Assembly: GCA_040880805.1 (NCBI GenBank)
Contig: JBBDHW010000047.1
Location: 4,578 to 53,421, forward strand
Length of the DNA: 48,844 nt
Reading direction: 5' to 3'
Source: Acidimicrobiia bacterium
GTDB lineage: Bacteria > Actinomycetota > Acidimicrobiia > IMCC26256 > DASPTH01
Shown one piece after another: positions 47,799 through 48,844 of this stretch. Both the position numbers and the translations under genes were made by a program. The notes beneath the pieces were generated by a model that had not been told where the DNA came from, made no database searches, and saw nothing but the letters and a program-made list of their open reading frames with translations. Within the stretch, counting starts at the first letter, position 1. The number at the start of each line of letters is the position of its first letter.

Positions 47799-48677
47799 AT
47801 GACTGGCGGTGTGCGGTGGATGTTCCACGCCACCGCGATGGGGGCCAGTTACGACGCGATCCTCGAGCCGCTGGCGCGGCTGTTCGGCTGCCGCGTCCTT
47901 CACGACAATGCGGTGCCGACGCCAGGGATCGAGCGACGCGGCGGCATGACGTGGATCGCCGACAACTCGATCGAGATCGGTCAACCGCTCGGCGAGGCGT
48001 CGCCGGTGCAGCGCTTCCTCGAGCGGTTCGGCGGCGGGATGCACTCGGTGGCCGTGCAGGTCGCCGATCTCGACGTTGCGCTCGCGCACGCCGAGCGGGC
48101 CGGGGTGCGCGTGGCGTCGCGCATCGACGAGGGGCTCGCGTTCACGCGGCCGGGTGACACCGCCGGCCTGCTGGTCGAGTGGTTCAGCAAGCGCCAGCAC
48201 GACGATCCGCGCTGGGGCGCGCCAGAACCCACCTTTCTACGGGAACCCGTCGTGCGACCGACGCACGTCGCGTACGTCGGTGCGATCGTCGACGACCCGG
48301 TCGGCGCCGCGCAGCGATTCGGCGTGGTGCTCGACACCTCGGTCTCCGTCGTTGCCGCCGATGGACCCGCTGAACGATCGGCCGATAGCCCGCACGCGGT
48401 GGTTGCGCTCGGCGACTGCGTGCTCGCGCTGTACCCCATCCCGTCGACCGCGCAGGAGAGCGAACGCATCTGGGGCGGCGTATACGACCGCGCGCGGTGT
48501 CTCGCACTCGGGCTCGCGGTGGACGACCTCGGCGTGGCGGAGCGCGCGCTGCGCGACGCCGGCGTCGCCGTCCACTACCGCACGAGCGACGGTTCCGTCG
48601 TGATCGACCCCGGCGCGCTCCCGTTCCCCGTGGTGCTGACCAACCGCTTGCTCCCCGGCGACCCGCGCCTCCCCTGA
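47799..48677 (+). CDS. Two-module VOC (glyoxalase/dioxygenase) superfamily protein
   Basis: 292 aa. Module 1 starts MFHATAMGASYDAILEPLAR and ends with LLVEWFSKR; module 2 starts RPTHVAYVGAIVDDPVGAAQ and ends with VIDPGALPFPVVLTN. His and Glu positions (His17-like, GMHSVAVQV, VEWF) would give one metal site. The doubled arrangement resembles extradiol dioxygenases and 4-hydroxyphenylpyruvate-type enzymes, but also bleomycin-resistance proteins. Operon partner is an LLM oxidoreductase. A GTG at 47778 is an alternative start that would overlap the previous gene. Confidence 0.83.
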   Translation: MTGGVRWMFHATAMGASYDAILEPLARLFGCRVLHDNAVPTPGIERRGGMTWIADNSIEIGQPLGEASPVQRFLERFGGGMHSVAVQVADLDVALAHAERAGVRVASRIDEGLAFTRPGDTAGLLVEWFSKRQHDDPRWGAPEPTFLREPVVRPTHVAYVGAIVDDPVGAAQRFGVVLDTSVSVVAADGPAERSADSPHAVVALGDCVLALYPIPSTAQESERIWGGVYDRARCLALGLAVDDLGVAERALRDAGVAVHYRTSDGSVVIDPGALPFPVVLTNRLLPGDPRLP

Positions 48678-48680
48678 TCG

Positions 48681-48727
48681 AACCTGCGTCAGCAACTGTC
48701 GCTATACGACCTCTGCTGACGCAAGTT
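48681..48727. terminator. Nested hairpin repeat B, copy 2 (likely bidirectional terminator)
   Basis: Outer stem AACCTGCGTCAGC (48681-48693) / GCTGACGCAAGTT (48715-48727), identical to copy 1; the 21-nt loop has inner stem GTCG / CGAC instead of GGGCG / CGCCC but the same lengths (13-3-5-5-5-3-13). Lies 4 bp after the VOC stop and 14 bp before the stop of the minus-strand gene at the window end. Confidence 0.75.
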
Positions 48728-48740
48728 GGGGCGGTCGAAG

Positions 48741-48844
48741 CTAGCGACGGGGGCGGTCGAGCACTGACGCCCAGAGCAAGCGCTCGCGCTGCGCATGCCG
48801 GAGCAGGTAGCGCAGCACGCGTTCGTCCGCAATCGTGCCGGCGC
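48741..48844 (-). CDS. C-terminal end of an unidentified gene (cut by window edge)
   Basis: On the minus strand the last 34 codons read AGTIADERVLRYLLRHAQRE then RLLWASVLDRPRR and a TAG stop. Amphipathic and charged, it looks like the helical end of a real protein. Too short to name. It converges with the VOC gene across repeat B. Confidence 0.45.
   Translation of the reverse strand, partial: AGTIADERVLRYLLRHAQRERLLWASVLDRPRR

Noticed and set aside
1-48844. CRISPR arrays, rRNA/tRNA genes, insertion sequences, phage genes
   Set aside because: I looked for repeat-spacer arrays, tRNA cloverleaf arms and transposase or integrase motifs and saw none. Absence from reading by eye is not proof; tRNAscan and IS searches would settle it.

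Overview
The window is GC-rich and densely coded, and looks like a chromosomal segment of an actinomycete. Evidence: F420/LLM-type oxidoreductases, paired acyl-CoA dehydrogenases, a DUF222-HNH (13E12-type) gene with an actinobacterial SOS box, DUF1918, a RafH-like hibernation factor, many GTG starts and apparently leaderless genes. The excess of amidohydrolase-2 proteins and the overall mix suggest an uncultured Acidimicrobiia-like lineage; that placement is inference. I see no rRNA, tRNA, CRISPR array, prophage or transposase.

Region 1 (1-12.6 kb) is a stress/dormancy island. It has the end of a P-type ATPase, a DUF1918 protein, a tightly overlapped operon on the minus strand (acetyl-CoA synthetase, 2-oxoacid dehydrogenase E1 alpha, E1 beta, lipoyl E2, acyl carrier protein), then a long-form ribosome hibernation factor coupled to a baeRF-type protein, a tandem universal stress protein, a CBS-pair protein, a BON-DUF2267 protein and two more universal stress proteins. 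Most of these families are members of the DosR hypoxia regulon of Mycobacterium tuberculosis, and the three control regions carry DosR-box-like palindromes (modest evidence).

Region 2 (12.7-24.4 kb) is mixed: two amidohydrolases, a VapBC module with a 17-bp perfect inverted-repeat operator, a secreted lipoprotein of unknown role, a SnoaL-like protein, a DEAD-box helicase fused to a cold-shock domain, and a minus-strand run HAD / aminoglycoside-phosphotransferase-like kinase / glutathionyl-hydroquinone-reductase-like protein / alpha-beta hydrolase, followed by an SDR and a 51-aa cysteine-containing protein.

Region 3 (24.5-48.8 kb) is catabolic: SDRs, amidohydrolases, VOC proteins, acyl-CoA dehydrogenases (one a GTGA-overlapped pair typical of alpha2-beta2 enzymes), enoyl-CoA hydratase, LLM oxidoreductases, a glutamine-synthetase-like ligase with an SDR, and a Rieske oxygenase. 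Together they look like parts for oxidising cyclic or branched carboxylates; no substrate can be read from sequence. Scattered among them are a second VapBC pair, a secreted protein with its own promoter and terminator, a Pro-rich membrane protein, an SOS-controlled DUF222-HNH gene and a decayed hydrolase pseudogene.

Non-coding structure is the least expected part: a four-copy dispersed hairpin with a constant GGATACC tip and covarying stems; a two-copy 47-nt nested hairpin lying between convergent genes; a symmetrical palindromic promoter between two GTG starts only 18 bp apart; and repeated -10-like hexamers 6-7 nt before start codons.
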